Assembly (NCBI RefSeq): GCF_004324835.1
Contig: NW_021163042.1
Span: forward strand, 2,082,501-2,146,500
Length of the DNA stretch: 64,000 bases
Reading direction: 5' to 3'
Source of the DNA: Dendronephthya gigantea
Taxonomy: Eukaryota; Cnidaria; Anthozoa; Malacalcyonacea; Nephtheidae
Part shown: positions 23,137 through 46,762 of the stretch, one piece after another
Layout: each line of letters starts with the position of its first letter
How positions within the stretch are numbered: the stretch's first letter is position 1
Made by a program: the position numbers and the translations under genes
The notes under the pieces: generated by a model
What the model saw: only the letters and a program-made list of their open reading frames with translations
What the model was told of the DNA's origin: nothing
The model's database searches: none

Positions 23137-26100
23137 ATGTCTAGAAGGGCGGAACTTTCTAGTGAAGAGTTTCAGGAACTGTTTGGAAAAAACGAATGCG
23201 ATTCAAACACGAGTGAAACAGATGAAGAGATCATTGAAAAACAAGAAGGTCCACATTTTATATCGTAAGTAATATGTATTGCAATGCAAGCTGCAGTAAA
23301 ACCTCATAGGCCCCAGCTAATTTGGACACAATGGCCAACTTAATGCATTTGAGATGCTTTTTTAAATAATATAGGGTCGTTTTTAGGAAATTGTTTGTTC
23401 ACAGGCCCCAAAGAAAATATGTCGGGCAGATAGTAATTAGGAGATAAGTAATTACATGTGGCTTAGTTCCCTGCATTTTTGACACATTTCTTGATTTATC
23501 CTATCAAAACTGCGCGAAACTTGTTTGGGAAACCAAATATTTGTGAAGGGAGGTAATGACTGAATGAAAGGAGGTAGGACTGAGAGGCAATGCGCCCCGG
23601 CATAATACTCAGCAATTTATCAAGAAGAAAATCCTCGTGCTACATTTCGTTTCGTTCTGTTTTTTTAGGACCTTTCAAGGCACCATGATGCTCGCGAGAT
23701 TTTGTGTTGGGTCAGGGTTATTCTCTATTCCAGCAGCTTTTAAATATTCAGGAATAATGGTATGCATCAAGGATGAAAACATTCGAGTTTTATGTTAGTT
23801 TCATTGTATATAGTATATGCCATCGAAATATTATCGCCTTATATAGATTAAGAGTTTTTATCCATATTTATCGCAAGCATAGCGAGGCAGAACAATGTTA
23901 TACTTATAGTTAGAAATTTTAATAATAATTACATCCAGTATTTAGACGTGATTATCCATGTTTGGTGTTTTCCATTGCAGGGCGGGATTATTTGGGTATT
24001 CATTAATGGTTTCCTCACGGCCTATGGAATGAGAAAATTGACCAAACTCTCTTCTGAAATTACAAGAAGGTATAAATCTTAAATATACAGGTCGAAACGT
24101 TTTCATAATGAAACAAAATTACCTATATTGACGAGAAAATTTTCGGAGAATTCTAGCAACCCAACGTGAATGATTTGGTTAAGAACTACAATTTTAAAAA
24201 TACTCTTTAGGGAATTGAGGATGTTTCCCTAGGAAATCCCCCCCCCCGACAATCTTGAAAAGAAAAAGGCCCTGTTGTTTTTCAATGAACAACAACTCTT
24301 AGAAACAATTCATGTACCTTGAGAATATGCTAATTTTGCAAATATTGTAAGGTCGAAAGACCTTATTAACCGGCCCGGCATGGGGAGACGTTTTGCTCGA
24401 TTCGCTTGATTTTGAAATTCTGTTCCACGTTTCTTCTATGCAGGTCTGGTTCTATTTCTGTTTATTATGGTGATCTTGGTGAAGAGTGTGCCAAGGAAAT
24501 TTCCAGCGAAAACGGTGGAAAAGTTGGAAGGTAAAAGTAGGAAAGTATTTTGCCATGTATGCATGCAGTCATCGTCTTGTACTTGTAGTGTATTCTACCA
24601 TAACAGCTAATATACATATAGATAGTATAATCATTTTTTCACCTTTTGTCTGTTTTTAGAGTAGTGGTAAACATTGCAATTGTCATCTCGTGTTTTTGTC
24701 TCGTGTGTACACAATTTATATATATAGCAGCTATTTGGCAACAGGTAATGTAATGCATGGCGGGAAGTTTACTTATGGATTTAAAAAAAAGGGGAATAAT
24801 ATAGAATCGCTACATATTTTTACAATATCTTAAGGGATTTGAAAAGATTGGGATACCTCAAATGAATATCAGCAGTTGGATATTAGTAGTGTACTGTGTA
24901 TTGTTTCCGCTGTTTCAAATACGACGACCTGATACTCTCGCCACATGTTCATTGCTTGCTAATGTCCTCACTGTTGTTGGAACGGTGACCGTATTCGTGC
25001 ATATCTTTTCCGCGAGGACATTTCAAACGTACCGCCAAGAAAATAAAGTTTTCTGGACAAAATTACCTTTAACTATTGGAATTACGTCATACGCGTATCA
25101 ATTAATGGCCCCACTTGTAAGTATAATACGGAGTTTATACAATTTACTGTAGGTATACGGCGCAAAATGTTCCCGTAGCCGTACGTATTGTTTAGTTAAA
25201 GTTCTAATGCCTGAAACGCAAGGCAAATATTTTCGTGCATGCTGACATTTTCTTCTTGATGTTTTACCAAGCCATAATTTATAACAGGGAGTGTTTCACC
25301 GGAAAGGGCACGCCTCGATCAACTAGCTCACTTTTCATAGTATACATTTTCATAATCCGTGGCATTTTGACGCAACTTCTGGCAGAATCCCCAATCTGTC
25401 AGACGAGCCTGGAAATCAATGTCCTTGTCGCGGGTACCGGCCGAAAACTGAATGAACTGTAGTGCTATATGTAGCTTTTTCACATTCTAAACGTTTCATA
25501 AAGAATATGTTCCCTCGTTTAGATTGTCACAATGAGAAGTTCAATGAAAGAACCCTCCAAAGTACATTTTGTAATAAATATTGTTTTGGCATGTGTTACG
25601 GTGCTATATGCTGTAATGGGCGCTGCCGGGTATGCGTCTTGTCATCCGGACTGTGCAGACAGCATACTACTCAATCTGCCAGGATCGAGGTAAGGATATT
25701 GTTATAGATATATAGTCATAGCAAGTTCTCATTCATTCATCGCATAACCTTAAATGCAAGGTCTTGAGTGACCGCACTTCTTTTAAGATCAAAATCAATA
25801 TTTTCACGCTAGATCTATAATTTATGTTTTAGATATGCCTCAATTGTGAAAATATTTCTTGGTCTGGCGTCATGTATTGGCACTGTACTCGGGATGTTTG
25901 TATGTTTTAACGTCGTGGAACCTATTCTTGGGCACTATTTTCCAGAAAGTTGTATGCTGTTTACTTCCACTACGACAAGAATATTTTTCTTAACCTTTGC
26001 AGGTATTACTATGTTTCGTTATAGGATGCAAATGCACTGTAGAGATGCATTCGCCGCATGCTGTCAATGATTAATGGTAACTCAGACTTTCTCGTCAAAT

Positions 26101-26749
26101 TTTTCCTGTTTTTTTCCATCTCAGTTTCCGTCTTTCAACCGACGTCAGTTGAAGAAACTAAGGCTTTGTTTTTCCTCCACTGACTTAATTTTGTAGCCAC
26201 GCACGGGAGGGATTCCGCTAATCTTTTCTCACACCCATGTGACGAGAAGACGGAAAATACTCTTCCATTGTTACCCAGAATCATGTAGACCTTTCTCATC
26301 ATGACGCCAAAAACTGAGAGTCTGATGTTACACGAAGTTTGATTTGAACCTTGTTATTATTGCATGCGGAGCCAATTAAACTTCGTATAAAATCAGGCTC
26401 CCGCGTTTATGACGTCATTTTAGGTCCATTGTATTTATTTTCATTATTACAATGTATACTGAACTTACAAAGTTTCTTTTCTTTCTTGATGTTCCCAGCT
26501 GGTATCACTGCCGCAGTTCCTGAACTTACAAATGTCATGTCATTGGCTGGTAGTTTCACAAATCCAGTTTTCGGGTTTATTTTTCCTGCTTTTGGACACA
26601 TTGCATTGTTTCGCAGGACACTTTCACGCGTCGATCTCGCTAAGGATATTGCGCTCTTGTTTTGCGGGTTATTTATCTTGTTTATTGGTTTTTATACTTC
26701 CCTTTATATGATAGTTCTCGACCTCGAGTATCCTAGCTATCCTAGCTAA
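23137..26749 (+). CDS. SLC36/AAAP-family amino acid transporter
   Basis: Nine exons in phase: 23137-23264, 23669-23759, 23981-24069, 24444-24530, 24660-24744, 24835-25116, 25523-25689, 25833-26002, 26499-26749; about 449 aa. A polar acidic N terminus is followed by TM1 with the family signature TFQGTMMLARFCVGSGLFSI then PAAFKYSG. Further helices include VVVNIAIVISCFCLVCTQFI, the MKEPSKVHFVINIV junction typical of AAAP proteins before a mid-chain helix, and near the C terminus an AVPELTNVMSLAGSF then NPVFGFIFPAF block matching the conserved late helix of proton-coupled amino acid transporters. Probable function: H+- or Na+-coupled uptake of small amino acids at the plasma or lysosomal membrane. 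Substrate cannot be read from sequence. No breaks seen. Confidence 0.88.
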
Positions 26750-29349
26750 ATGGTTTCATACCGTTTTAATAAAAACCAAAGATTAAATGGTATTAACTTT
26801 ACCATCGAATCTGTGATAACTGATAGGTTAAAATAACCAAAAAAATAGGTTGTTTGGATGAATCAGAGAGAACCGGTTTAAAATAGGTCGTTATTCTTAC
26901 GTATACCATGGAAACTAGTTAACTAGTAGTTTTAAATTTTAACCTATTAATAACTGGTTTTAACCGAAGATAATAGGTTATAGCAACCTATTACAAAACA
27001 AACATGACAAAAATGTTGGCTTGCATGCATGATTTACTATATTTCAACAATTTATTGTATGAAGTATACAAATAACAATTTTCATAGCACACATGTAATT
27101 TACAGGCAAACATGTTCAAGCAATAATAACGCTACAATATATAAACTATATAAATATAACCTAAAATAGGAAAAAGATTCTCCACGTTTGGACCTCTTCG
27201 TCAGAAGAGTTAGTTAAAATGACGAAGGTCCAAAAGTCAAAACGTCGAGACAATTTTCTGTCTATTATAGATACACGCTACTCTTTGGTTATCGGAAGAT
27301 TTTAAATTTTGCTAAACAATACTGTAATTTGAAAAAAGTATTTTTTCTTTCAGACCGATCGCATACATGCACCACATCTATTTTCTACTTTATGAATTTT
27401 TTTGTACAGAGCAGATATTTTTCGTTGCCTTATTACTTCGTTAAAACCACTGAAATATCTAGCAGAATTTGCGTGCAAAGAAAGCCACAAGATAAAGGCG
27501 CAGGGGCCAGGCAAAAACAAAACTACGTGCATGGCGCAAAGTAACTCGATGTATAGCTACGTGGTGAGAGAGAACACGTTTCTGATCTAGCTTCGTCAAC
27601 TCACTGGATAATGCAGGTTTAAAAGCTATACAAACCTTGGAAGAAGACGTACCGCAGATAGACATCTCCATCGCCCCAATAAACGTTGCGTGAGGTGGTT
27701 GAAATGCGAATATCAAGTAAGCTTAAACACAGCAGAAAGAAATATATTTTATAATTTTCATTAATATATTTCATACAAATCAGTACTATCATGTACTATC
27801 ACGGTTTACTGTCGCTCAATTCAATTGCAGATTTAAGTATTTTTGGATACATGCAACGGTAAATCAACAAACAAAAGAATTGTATATAAGATGAATGAAG
27901 ACATGCAGGCGTGAATCATCAACCCATGCAGAGATCTTACAGCTCATGTAGAACCACGGAGGGGTCTTCTTCTGTACTTCGAGGAAGTTTAGGGAAACAT
28001 TACTTGTGTTAACGACTGAGTAGACCATGCAAGACTTAAATTTATCATCTTCCATAATGGCATTAATGCATAGTAATGGCACCTACTCCTAGTCCACCAA
28101 GGATTTTCGGAGTTCACACTTCGGATGGAATATTTTACGTCTCACATAAATATTAATGTAAGTATGATATTAATTATTAAGTAAATATTAATTATTTGAA
28201 ATGCAGTAAATATAGGTTTACGGAAAACAATTTCAATAATATTCTTTCGCAATTGTTCTCGTATTAATATAACGAATATAACGGCATATATGCATGTGCT
28301 TAAGAACCGCTGGCAAGATTTTCGTGGAGCACTGTCAAGAAAGACAACCAGGTTAACAACACATGCAGCGTACAAAAGAAGAAGGAAAAGATGTACCTGT
28401 GCACTTTGAAGAAAGTGACGCAGTTTAAAAAAAGGGAAGGTCATCTTTCATCACACCTGGTTATTTATGGTGTCCACTTCCTTCAATGCAGTATTTTTAA
28501 CAAGATGATTCAAGAAGTATATCATATAGATATGTGCTGTTACAATTTTCTCAAAAATTCTTTATTTGCGCTCGGGGCAAAAATGACTATACTAGGTAAA
28601 ACCTCCTGCGAATGACCTTTTTGGCATTCGTAGTCGTAGCGTCACGTCAAATGCGGGTTTTTTGTGGGACATGTGTGGCCGCGCAGTCTTCAATCGTGCA
28701 AACAATCAATTTCAGATAGATGCTTTAGTTCGCGTTTCACGCTTGGCCAAAGTTCTAACAACATGCCGTACGCATGTATGCGAGGATCACGCTGACAGCA
28801 TCGGACATCATAAATGCACCGTGCATGATAACATTGCATGGGCGTTGGTTCAGCCAGTCACAATAAATATCACAGAAAAACTACTTCACCTATATGAAAA
28901 CTACTGAAAATTTATTTCTTCCAATTCTCTACAAACTTATAACTTCAACACTGACGCACTGCAAGCAAACCTTTCCTTCTAATATATGATTACATCATGG
29001 CAAGGAGTCAGTACGTGCAGACGAGCACACATTTCCTTATTACTGGTTTCGTTGATCATGTGTTCATATACAGTACCTATAGTTTTAGATTCACCAGCGA
29101 CTAGCTTTATACCGCTCTATGTATTAACAACGTAATGAATAGCTAGCTATAAGGAAATGAAATATATAATTTAGCTATGTTTTGGACAGTCTCCTTTTCA
29201 AGGATAGTTTTTGCCGTGTATACAGGAGACATATTGACGGAAACTTAATTGCTGGTCTGTGCTGAACGCTACCTAAATATTCTGCACTTAACATTTAATA
29301 TGAATTCTCTAAGAATTTTCACTTTCACACAATATAGGTTTGTTTGCGA
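26750..29349. other. Intergenic; possible orphan exons on the minus strand
   Basis: Holds a TAACC/GGTTA-rich palindromic stretch (about 26820-26990) and a foldback element (27160-27296). Minus-strand frames at 27864-28082 (KSCMVYSVVNTSNVSLNF, then PPWFYMSCKISAWVDDS) and 27600-27716 have a slightly protein-like composition, but I could not link them into a gene. A plus frame at 28662-28907 is equally unsupported. Confidence 0.35.
27160..27296. mobile_element. Foldback element, related to the 19.7 kb copy
   Basis: The outer arms (CCTAAAATAGG / CTATTATAG, with CTCCACGTTTGGACC against the right arm), the GACGAAG-type centre (GGACCTCTTCGTCA ... TGACGAAGGTCC) and the flanking GCTACTCTTTGGTTAT match the 19681 element in layout. 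It is a diverged copy of the same family. Confidence 0.65.
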
Positions 29350-34938
<5,589 letters not shown>

Positions 34939-35197
34939 GGTCTTTAAATGGAGAAGGCTGCGCGAAAACGCAGAAGCAATTTATGTGTCCAACATGTCAA
35001 AACCTACAGTACTCTAAGGAGCAAAGCTATATATAAATCATAACTCGTTCGTTAAAAACTTATCTCTATTCGCAGGACTTGTATTTACTAGAGAAATTTG
35101 GGATGAACTTTACTGTCTGTGGCTGATAAAAATAGAAATGTTGTTGTTTTTCTGTGTTTTCGAGCCTGCGAATCAAGGCCAGCGTACAAAGTACAAG
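34939..35197. promoter_or_regulatory. Bidirectional promoter region DCAF8/PSMD9
   Basis: Only 259 bp separate the two start codons of divergently transcribed housekeeping genes, so both 5' UTRs and both core promoters must lie here or overlap, unless an upstream non-coding exon exists. No clear TATA box is evident. Inferred from gene layout. Confidence 0.6.
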
Positions 35198-36964
35198 ATG
35201 GCGGACGAAGTGGCTGAAAAAATGAAAAGAGTTCAAAATTTGATCGAGAAAAAGAATGCGATTGAGGGGGAAATAAAAGAATTGCACGAAGTTCTTGAAT
35301 CAGTAAGTCATATATCTTGATTAATATTTTTCAGAATCAATTTAAAGACCACATAAATTGTGATTATTGTATCTTGTTTCACGATTTTGAATCTTCCACA
35401 CAGCAAGGTGGCGTAGGTATGAAAGGCAATTTAGTTGACAATGAAGATTATCCTCGACAAGATATTGATGTGTATGCTGTTCGCTTTGCAAGAAATCGTA
35501 TAATATGTAAGTGTAAAATTTTCTTTGGCTCAATTATCTTGGGCTGAAGTGGGGAGTAGTCCGAGTAGAAAAGCACCTGGGACGCGGTGTCACCAAGATT
35601 TGTAAAATATTAATTCTGTTAATCAAAACACATTGGGATACATTAAGTTGCCAAGGAGAAGCCTGATTGCAGACTAAAAATAGCTAGCAATTGAGGAAAT
35701 GATTTTAGGAAGTTGTTATACTCCATTTGAAGCAAAGTTGTTGGAAGATGCTGCCACACTGCTCCCTGGTTATATGGAGACACACATACAGTATAACTCT
35801 AGAATTTGTCATATTTTAAAAAAGATATTTAGACCGGTTATCATTTGGCATTATAGGCTTACAAAATGACCACAAAGCTCTTATGAGTGAGATTGAGGAG
35901 GGACTTCATAATGTTCATGCTGCGGCAAGAGAAAAAAAGTTACAGGACAGTCATTCACAATTGGCTAATGCTGGTAAAGTCATGTGCATAAGCTTGTTGA
36001 TAGACTTTTTGTTCAATGCTTTCACTGGATTACACAAACCTAAGCAATTTTTAAAAGTATCTAATGTGAAATTTTAGCTTTGATGACAACAACATAATAA
36101 TGTTGTGTAACACAGCTTTTTTCAAAAAGTGAATGTTTATACCTTTTAGCACCAGGTGAAGAATCAGTAACACCTTTTCTCTATGTTGATCAGATATCAC
36201 CAAGGTCACCAGCTGAACAAGCAGTAAGTGAACATTCTTGGCAGTTTTAAATGTACTTCACACTGAATAGATTGAAAACTTTGAAGTAATATAGTATACT
36301 GTATTCCAACAAACAAATAGTTATAATGTATATTTTTTAGGGTCTTTGTGTTGGTGATCAAGTTATTAAATTTGGTTCCATAAATTCTGAAAATTTTCAA
36401 AATATGCAAGCCATTGGAAGTGTTGTTCAGCATTCTAAAGGAGTAGGTGGTTATCAAATCCATTTATTCACTACTCTTCTTATCACACTTGAGTATTATA
36501 ATTACATTATATTATTATGACGGCCATGTTTCTGGTGTTGAATCTTTTCTGGGCATATATTCAAAAGTTAGATCATGTTAATGAATCAACAATTTCAATC
36601 ATTTTATAGCAATCAATTTCTGTTGTCGTTAAACGAGTTGAAAATATCCAACGCCTGAATTTGATTCCTAATGAATGGTCTGGTAGAGGATTATTGGGGT
36701 AAATATTCAATTGATTATTTAGCATAATCTTTTAACATGATTTTTTAATATATATATATAATATTGATACAAAGTTACTTGTTAATGCAAAATGTTGCTT
36801 TGCAAAACAATGGATCCAACAAGGTTTTTAAGGGTGTTTCTGGTGATCGCCATGTGCGAACCTGTAAAATCTATCACTGCTTGGAACATGTCAATAAAAT
36901 CAAGACTTTTATTGTATGTTTCAGATGCAATATCATCACACTAGATAATAGCAGGCCAAGATAG
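35198..36964 (+). CDS. PSMD9: 26S proteasome assembly chaperone PSMD9 (p27/Nas2)
   Basis: Seven in-phase exons: 35198-35302, 35404-35506, 35857-35973, 36150-36223, 36341-36442, 36610-36698, 36925-36964; 209 aa (human 223). The N-terminal helical part runs [20 protein letters not shown], then [14 protein letters not shown], then [20 protein letters not shown], then [19 protein letters not shown]. The C-terminal PDZ domain includes [33 protein letters not shown] then IGSVVQHS, and the end [16 protein letters not shown], matching human WAGKGLLGCNIIPL. It is a chaperone for RPT4/RPT5 (PSMC6/PSMC3) during 19S base assembly. The ATG at 35198 is chosen because an upstream in-frame ATG (35138) would add non-conserved residues. 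The fragment AAGTTGTTGGAAGATGCTGC in intron 2 (about 35737) belongs to an interspersed repeat. Confidence 0.97.
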
Positions 36965-37291
36965 TTCGCCCAAACCGAATGCCAGTTTACAGATTATAAA
37001 CAGGAAGGACACAAAATTGCATCCCACTGACGATTCTGTCGGTCAGTATAATTCTACAACAAAACAGCATATGGCGAACGAAATAACTTGCAGTTGTCAA
37101 TCGGTGCCAGCTTATTTTACACAGGAGAATCAAGTCGCGTCCTGTCCACAAATGTTTTCGAAACTCGCTCGACGAGGCTGCGGTAAACTTTCCGGTGCAG
37201 GTTACTGTAGTTGTTTCAACTTGAAACATTTGGTGTTTTCACCAAAAATGCTAATAAATGTCTACATGGAATGCAAAACGTTCAACTTTAA
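36965..37291. other. Tail-to-tail spacer PSMD9/GPCR
   Basis: About 330 bp between convergent stop codons; it should hold the 3' UTRs of both genes. No other feature seen. Confidence 0.5.
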
Positions 37292-38245
37292 TTAACACGC
37301 TGTTGTCCCAAATCGCGCAGGTCTTCCTGGCACATCCAAGCTATATTGTGACACGTTATGATTTTGTTCTACTGCAAAATTTCTTTTCACATACAGCCTA
37401 AGAAAGGTTTTGCGATAGTTTGGCAAACGCATGACGTAGATTAGAGGATTAACAGCGAAATTAATGTAGTACAGTGAATTGAAAACGATTAAAATGATCT
37501 TTTCTTCGAGGCTTCTGAATAGAAGTAGTTGGTGAAATATCGAGGCGGGTATCATGCAGACTGCAACAACACATGCCACGAGAATAATTGTATTGAGAAA
37601 TCGTTTTTCCTGTAGGATCCGTATTTCTTGAGCTCGATTCTCAATGCCAATGGCAGCGGAGTTTTGGAGGCGAATGTTGCGTGATTGCCTCTTTAGATTG
37701 TAACCAGTGAAAGCGCATACAGCAATTGTAAAAAAATTGAGTATAAAGCCTACGACACTTGCAGCGATGAGATCATATTTTTTGTTTCCAAAAATTAAAA
37801 ACTTCGACGGTAAAACAGCTGATATTAACCAAATGCACGCTAGCCACAGTGATGTCACTTTACCGGTCATGAAATTACGATGTCGTATGGGATATGTTAT
37901 CATGAAATAGCGGTCGATTGACACAGATACGATGGTCACAGCTGACGAACCTAATGCAAGAGATAATAGTATCTCTGCTAACAATCGATGTGATCTCAGT
38001 GCCCCAAACCGATAGCAAAAAGCTATCAAGCACACAGAAAGATCCGCTACTTCTAGGTTAGCCATAAGATACGTTTTTGAATTTTTGAAACATTTTAAGG
38101 GATCTTTGATGAATCCATTCAAAAGAAATATGTGTGAAATCGCTCCAAAAAAACAGATGATGAGATAGGGTATGTTGGTATATTCAAATTCAACAAAAAA
38201 ATCCTCTCCCATTGTCACTTGCACTATGAAAGTTATAAACTCCAA
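37292..38245 (-). CDS. Class A (rhodopsin-family) orphan GPCR
   Basis: Single-exon frame of 317 aa with seven helices. N-terminal extracellular segment of about 25 residues; TM1 PYLIICFFGAISHIFLLNG; TM2 MANLEVADLSVCLIAF (the Asp in place); TM3 ending SIDRYFMITYP (canonical DRY); TM4 with WLACIWLISAVLP; TM5; TM6 with VACVVAVCMIPASIF; TM7 NFAVNPLIYVMRLPNYRK (NPxxY, then helix 8). All main class A signatures are present, so it looks functional and G-protein competent. It is like the intronless orphan receptors expanded in cnidarians; ligand unknown. Start at 38245 gives a sensible extracellular N terminus, though ATG 38212 (MGEDFF) is possible. Confidence 0.93.
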   Translation of the reverse strand: MEFITFIVQVTMGEDFFVEFEYTNIPYLIICFFGAISHIFLLNGFIKDPLKCFKNSKTYLMANLEVADLSVCLIAFCYRFGALRSHRLLAEILLSLALGSSAVTIVSVSIDRYFMITYPIRHRNFMTGKVTSLWLACIWLISAVLPSKFLIFGNKKYDLIAASVVGFILNFFTIAVCAFTGYNLKRQSRNIRLQNSAAIGIENRAQEIRILQEKRFLNTIILVACVVAVCMIPASIFHQLLLFRSLEEKIILIVFNSLYYINFAVNPLIYVMRLPNYRKTFLRLYVKRNFAVEQNHNVSQYSLDVPGRPARFGTTAC

Positions 38246-38454
38246 CTGATATCGTCTAAGCCAGATGCCTTTTTTGAGAATATATAACGAATTTTAATTA
38301 GATTTAAATGTACGGTGTAATAGTGTACTTTGATGTGCGTTATGACTATATATAATAATATACATTATTAATGTAATATATTTTTGACAGTTATTGCGAT
38401 AAACATGCAGATGAAAATTAATGTGACAGAAAAATGGTTTATGCATGTGCAAAC

Positions 38455-38494
<40 letters not shown>

Positions 38495-40479
38495 TAATAT
38501 ATATATATTATATATATATATAGTATTAAGAGAAAGTATTAAGATTAAAGTTGCTTACTGATATAATATCGAAGGAACCCCTAATTTTTGGAACCGACTT
38601 GACCCGACTCGATTTACTCCTCTAAAGTTTTTAAATATAACATATATAAAGATTTAAACTTTTATGTGGGTATGCAAAAAGCGTATAAGGGCCGCTTTTC
38701 ACTGTCGCGTTTTTTGCACACACGTAAAAGTCTAAATGCTGAATAAATTGAAAGAACTTATTTTAGTACGCATTTCAGGGTTGACCCATAGATGTTAGAA
38801 TAATAAAAATTTAAAAGCGTTCAAACTTTTACGTGCGTATATATAATATACGTCCAAAAAAACGCGATAGTGGAAAGCAGCCCGAAGTGAAGATATTCCC
38901 AATATTCTACGCAAAAGGTTGGGCAATTGTCTGATATGTCGTCGCATTTAATTCCTATTAACTTATATTTCGCCCTGGAAAATTGTTTATATTTCTTTAT
39001 ATATGAAATAATGAATGATTGTTCTAAGAAATTCTCTAGCTTCCAGGAAATGACTACGTTGGTTATGCATGGCGACACTTTTGCTCTGGTGTAATCGTCA
39101 AGGCTTTAACTATTTACTACAGAGTACAGTATCACAAATGTACTATTTTGACCGCGGGTGCAGCAAATTGGTAATATGTATTTTGCTCCATGTTTGCGAT
39201 ATGTCCGCACTATCTCATTTTCTGATTTCTATTTGACGAAGTGCGAAGTACTTGCTTTTGCTTTCCTATTTACCAATGCAAACACACTCACTTACGCTGC
39301 TGGTAAGTGTATATCATTTCCGATATAGCTTTTCTTTACATCCAAATACGAGTATTTAATACCCATTCCTTTACCTATGTTATATATTTGGACTGAAATT
39401 TGTTAAATTCTAACGTTTCGATCTCGTATAACCAACAATGTACTGCAAAAAAATCGAAAGTCGGGGTAAACTGGTAAAGTGCACAACTGATAATATATTT
39501 ACATTATCAATTAGTGTACTGACTGTTTATAGATTGAAGGTGGGTTTGTCGAGTGCTTGAATTGCGCATAACTTCATTCAAGTACTCGTGAACTCGTGAT
39601 TACTTTCACAATATACAGGCATGCAATATAACTGGGTCATGGTTAGCGTTGGTATAGTGCATGAGTACGCTGTACGCGTCGTGCTCTGTTGTGATATTAA
39701 ACAACCGGCCATTGTCTTGAAATTTTGTATAGTCTCCCATTGCTGTCGCGTATACAGCCTTTCTCCCGCTATAGTATAGTTTCGCTTTAATACTCATCAA
39801 GGTTCAGCGTGGCTTAACGTGGTGGCGTAATTAAACCACGGAAGTCCGCAATTCCAGGAAGACCCGAAAAGCATCGCTATTTTTTATCCGTCTGCAAGCA
39901 ATGCAATTGAAAAACCGCTAATCTCTTGTTTTCGAAGCAAACACTGTGTTATAGTGCTAGACACGTCGCATAGCACCGTCGCTCAAATACTGATTTTCGC
40001 AAGATAATAACATGGTAAGTTCGAGTGGCTTGTCCGCCATTGTTTTCAGTAGCCACCTGATTTCCGCAGAATAAAAGCGGCTGGGAGACTGAGTATGCAG
40101 TGTTTATTATTATTATGTAATGTTACGGAAAAGTTGCAATCAGTTGCAATTAACCAATTATAGCCCCTGTTTGGGCTTTTAGATTATTTGGACGGTATTC
40201 ATACCGGCCTTAGGGACCTACTTACTATAGGAACATTACTCAATAGAGAATTTTGACTTAATTGGTTTCAATGTGAATTTGGATTTATTGATGTTGGACC
40301 TAATGGACGTCGGACTCCCCAAAATGATATTTCTTTTAGTACTATATTCTCTATCTAATTTTAGGGATATTTTGGTTTCCGAAAATACGATAATTTTTAT
40401 TATTCACATTAGTTATAAAAGATTTTTTATCTGTAATATTGATGGATGCTGCAGTACCACAGAATATACCTATCAGCAG
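38246..40479. other. Intergenic, no supported gene
   Basis: Contains a TA-rich stretch (38458-38522) and AT-rich unique sequence. Two ATG-bearing sequences abut strong donors: ATG CAA ACA ... CTG CTG|GTAAGT at 39277-39303 and ATG|GTAAGT at 40012. Either could be the first exon of the Ig-RTK downstream, but no linking exon with the right phase was found. Confidence 0.4.
38458..38522. repeat. (TA)n-rich microsatellite
   Basis: Interrupted TA/AATA run of about 65 bp upstream of the second GPCR. Confidence 0.9.
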
Positions 40480-40692
40480 GGGCGAGTTGTTCAAAGCTAG
40501 GTTAGCGCTAGCCCTCGGTTAAATTTTAATCCAGTTTTTTTAGTTTGTGTGCTTCTGAACCACTGTTCGTTTCGAAACTTTAAAAAATATTACTTCTCTC
40601 GGTCCAGAAAATATTTATGAAAAAAGATATTCAACTTTGTAAAGATTTGCTTTAACCCAGGGTTAAGCTAACCGGCTTTTGAACAACCGGCC
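40480..40692. mobile_element. Foldback (MITE-like) element 1 of an adjacent pair
   Basis: Imperfect arms of about 42 bp: left GTTGTTCAAAGCTAGGTTAG ... CTCGGTTAAA, right TTTAACCCAGGGTTAAGCTA then ACCGGCTTTTGAACAACCGG. AT-rich centre, no coding. Directly abuts a second, unrelated foldback element. Confidence 0.75.
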
Positions 40693-40946
40693 AAGGACAA
40701 CTCCATCGTTCTTTGCGTGACTCAGCAAGTATGTAAATGGAAGCCACTGCATTATTAAAAACGGGGCTGTTGGCAGGGGGGTGATTCGTCCCATGATTCA
40801 TCACTCAGCAAGTACCGTTTAATAATGGAAGCAATCACTCCCCTGCCCATATTGAAAATGGCGCTGTTGGCAGGGGGTAATTGCCTCCATTTACGGTACT
40901 TGCTGAGTGACGAACCATTTACGCAAAAACAATGGAGTTGTCTCTC
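40692..40946. mobile_element. Foldback (MITE-like) element 2 of an adjacent pair
   Basis: Outer arms GACAACTCCATCGTTCTTTG / CAAAAACAATGGAGTTGTCT, then CACTCAGCAAGTA-type inner repeats occurring in both orientations (CTCAGCAAGTA at 40721 and 40806, TACTTGCTGAG near 40897) and GGCGCTGTTGGCAGGGGG units repeated at about 40765 and 40860. A composite, internally repeated hairpin just upstream of the Ig-RTK exons. Confidence 0.8.
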
Positions 40947-41008
40947 TGACTGATAGGTATTATGTGGCCGTAATATCCATACTGATGTACAAAATATTCA
41001 TACATTAG

Positions 41009-46762
<5,754 letters not shown>

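Noticed and set aside
28142-28444. 100-codon hydrophobic minus-strand frame resembling a membrane protein
   Set aside because: Composition is explained by AT-rich DNA; no family motif and no linking exons.
28662-28907. 81-codon plus-strand frame with several Cys and His
   Set aside because: No signal, no domain, no neighbouring exon in phase; isolated frame of a length expected by chance.
40273-40500. Hydrophobic plus-strand frame as the missing RTK signal peptide
   Set aside because: Its possible donors give phase 0 or 2, not the phase 1 needed by the Ig exon, and it runs into a foldback element.
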